Below, piece after piece: positions 63,266 to 64,000 of a stretch of DNA of 64,000 bases. The notes beneath the pieces were generated by a model. It was not told the origin of the DNA, did no database searches, and saw nothing but the letters and a program-made list of their open reading frames with translations. This DNA is from Terriglobia bacterium (lineage in GTDB: Bacteria > Acidobacteriota > Terriglobia > Acidiferrales > UBA7541). Each line of letters starts with the position of its first letter. The stretch's first letter is position 1. Location of the stretch: positions 62,001 to 126,000 of the forward strand of contig JAIQFB010000012.1 of assembly GCA_020073485.1 (NCBI GenBank), written 5' to 3'. The position numbers and the translations under genes are program-made.

Positions 63266-64000
63266 ATGCGCTATCGCTGGATTGGCGCGGTGTTCGCGGT
63301 CGTGCTGCTCGCTTGCTCGTTCATTTGGCTGCACCCGACCGGCAAGAAATCGTCCGTCGTTAAAGCGCAGGCGGCGCCCTCGGTGCCGGACATCTCCGGA
63401 GTCTGGCGGCGTTCGCGGCGCCCGCCGGATAACGCCCGCAAGTACACCATTTTTGAGCTGGCCATGTCGATCACGACCGAGGAGCCTTCCATGACGCCGT
63501 GGGGCATGGCCCGGTTCAAGGCCAACAAACCCAACTTCGGCCCCCGCGCCGTTCCGCTATCGCAGACCAACGACCCGGCGATGAAATGTTTTCCGCCCGG
63601 CGTGCCGCGCATCTACCTCATGCGCGCCGAACCGGTGGAGATCATGCAAGTCCCGGGGCGCGTGGTCATGCTGTTTGAATACGATCACTTTGTGCGGCAG
63701 ATTTACACGGACGGGCGCCCCCATGCCCAGGATCCGCCGCCGTCGTGGATGGGAGACGCGATCGGCCGGTGGGAAGGCGATACGCTCGTAATCGACACGG
63801 TCGGATTCAATGACATCAGCTGGCTCGATAACGTGGGCCATCCGCACAGCGACCAGTTGCACGTCGTCGAACGCGTGCGACGCGTCGACCACGACACGTT
63901 GACGATCGACACGACCATCGACGACCCCAAGACCTACGCGAAACCCTGGGGCGGGCATGCAGTCCTGGAATTAAAGCCGGATTGGAATCTGGGGGAAATG
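63266..64000 (+). CDS. Secreted SGVW-family protein, runs off the window end
   Basis: At least 245 codons, with no stop before base 64000. A signal peptide or anchor (IGAVFAVVLLACSFIWLH) is followed by PDISGVWRRSRRPP and VMLFEYDHFVRQIYTDGRPH. SWMGDAIGRWEGDTLVIDTV, RRVDHDTLTIDTTIDDPKTY and AKPWGGHAVLELKPDW define the family. AAGGAG is 7 bases before the ATG. It pairs with the DUF6152 gene as at 49.4 kb. Confidence 0.85.
   Translation, partial: MRYRWIGAVFAVVLLACSFIWLHPTGKKSSVVKAQAAPSVPDISGVWRRSRRPPDNARKYTIFELAMSITTEEPSMTPWGMARFKANKPNFGPRAVPLSQTNDPAMKCFPPGVPRIYLMRAEPVEIMQVPGRVVMLFEYDHFVRQIYTDGRPHAQDPPPSWMGDAIGRWEGDTLVIDTVGFNDISWLDNVGHPHSDQLHVVERVRRVDHDTLTIDTTIDDPKTYAKPWGGHAVLELKPDWNLGEM

Overview
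The window reads as a contig from a diderm, GC-rich soil bacterium, most likely an acidobacterium (Acidobacteriota, Terriglobia / Acidoferrales-like). This assignment is inferred from style and is not a database result. The signs are: LPS genes (lpxC, glmU); a TonB-dependent receptor with an N-terminal carboxypeptidase-regulatory-like domain; secreted PQQ-type and Ig-like beta-propeller proteins; paired DUF6152 proteins; a small exported GGGPIPP-repeat protein; many TPR proteins; and intergenic palindromes of several REP families. No rRNA, phage, integrase, transposase or CRISPR array was seen. One tRNA (anticodon CAT) lies at 41633-41707.

Layout. 1-3.5 kb: end of an SRPBCC-like gene, a CPBP membrane protease, then tyrS-purN on the minus strand with a 4-base overlap. 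3.7-7.5 kb: a lipoprotein with two Ig-like domains and a propeller, DUF486 and RDD membrane proteins, and a Cdd1-type helix-hairpin-helix protein. 7.5-14.1 kb: a minus-strand purine operon read purQ-purL-purF-lepB-purM, with signal peptidase I inserted and no purS in sight. 14.3-20 kb: VOC and PilZ proteins, a small membrane protein, lpxC-glmU, and lipA. 20-25.3 kb: a cytochrome-fused propeller oxidoreductase, then a molybdate locus (HTH-TOBE regulator, modA, modB, modC) with a visible promoter. 25.3-34.4 kb: an OprB-like porin, a CsoR/FrmR-family sensor with its own operator, TPR and streptogramin-lyase-like propeller proteins, a secreted unknown, and an orphan TonB receptor. 34.5-41.2 kb: a metallophosphoesterase facing tilS-ftsH, two coupled unknown genes, and the GGGPIPP-repeat protein.

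41.6-58.1 kb is the accessory heart of the window. It holds two different TPP-dependent enzymes, a cytochrome-PQQ dehydrogenase, a CHRD protein, tcuA/tcuB-like genes (an FAD dehydrogenase and an Fe-S/membrane electron-transfer protein), a DUF6152 protein with a partner, a Tat-type carboxylesterase, a cyclase-family hydrolase, a DUF6282 metal-hydrolase-like protein and a LigK/HMG-aldolase-like RraA protein. Together they look like an uncharacterised oxidative catabolic island: ester cleavage, ring or amide hydrolysis, FAD/PQQ oxidation, TPP-dependent C-C chemistry, and a terminal aldol cleavage giving pyruvate or oxaloacetate. The substrate is unknown.

58.1-64 kb: thiE, a small membrane gene, a large TPR protein and rnhB on the minus strand. 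A second DUF6152 / SGVW-family pair follows, and its second gene runs off the window end.

The most unusual sequence-level signal is a set of 14 or more intergenic palindromes in at least six core families. Several share a GTAG...CTAC (or GTGG...CCAC) foot, the hallmark of REP/BIME elements mobilised by RAYT (TnpA-REP) enzymes. Some overlap the stop codons of upstream genes.
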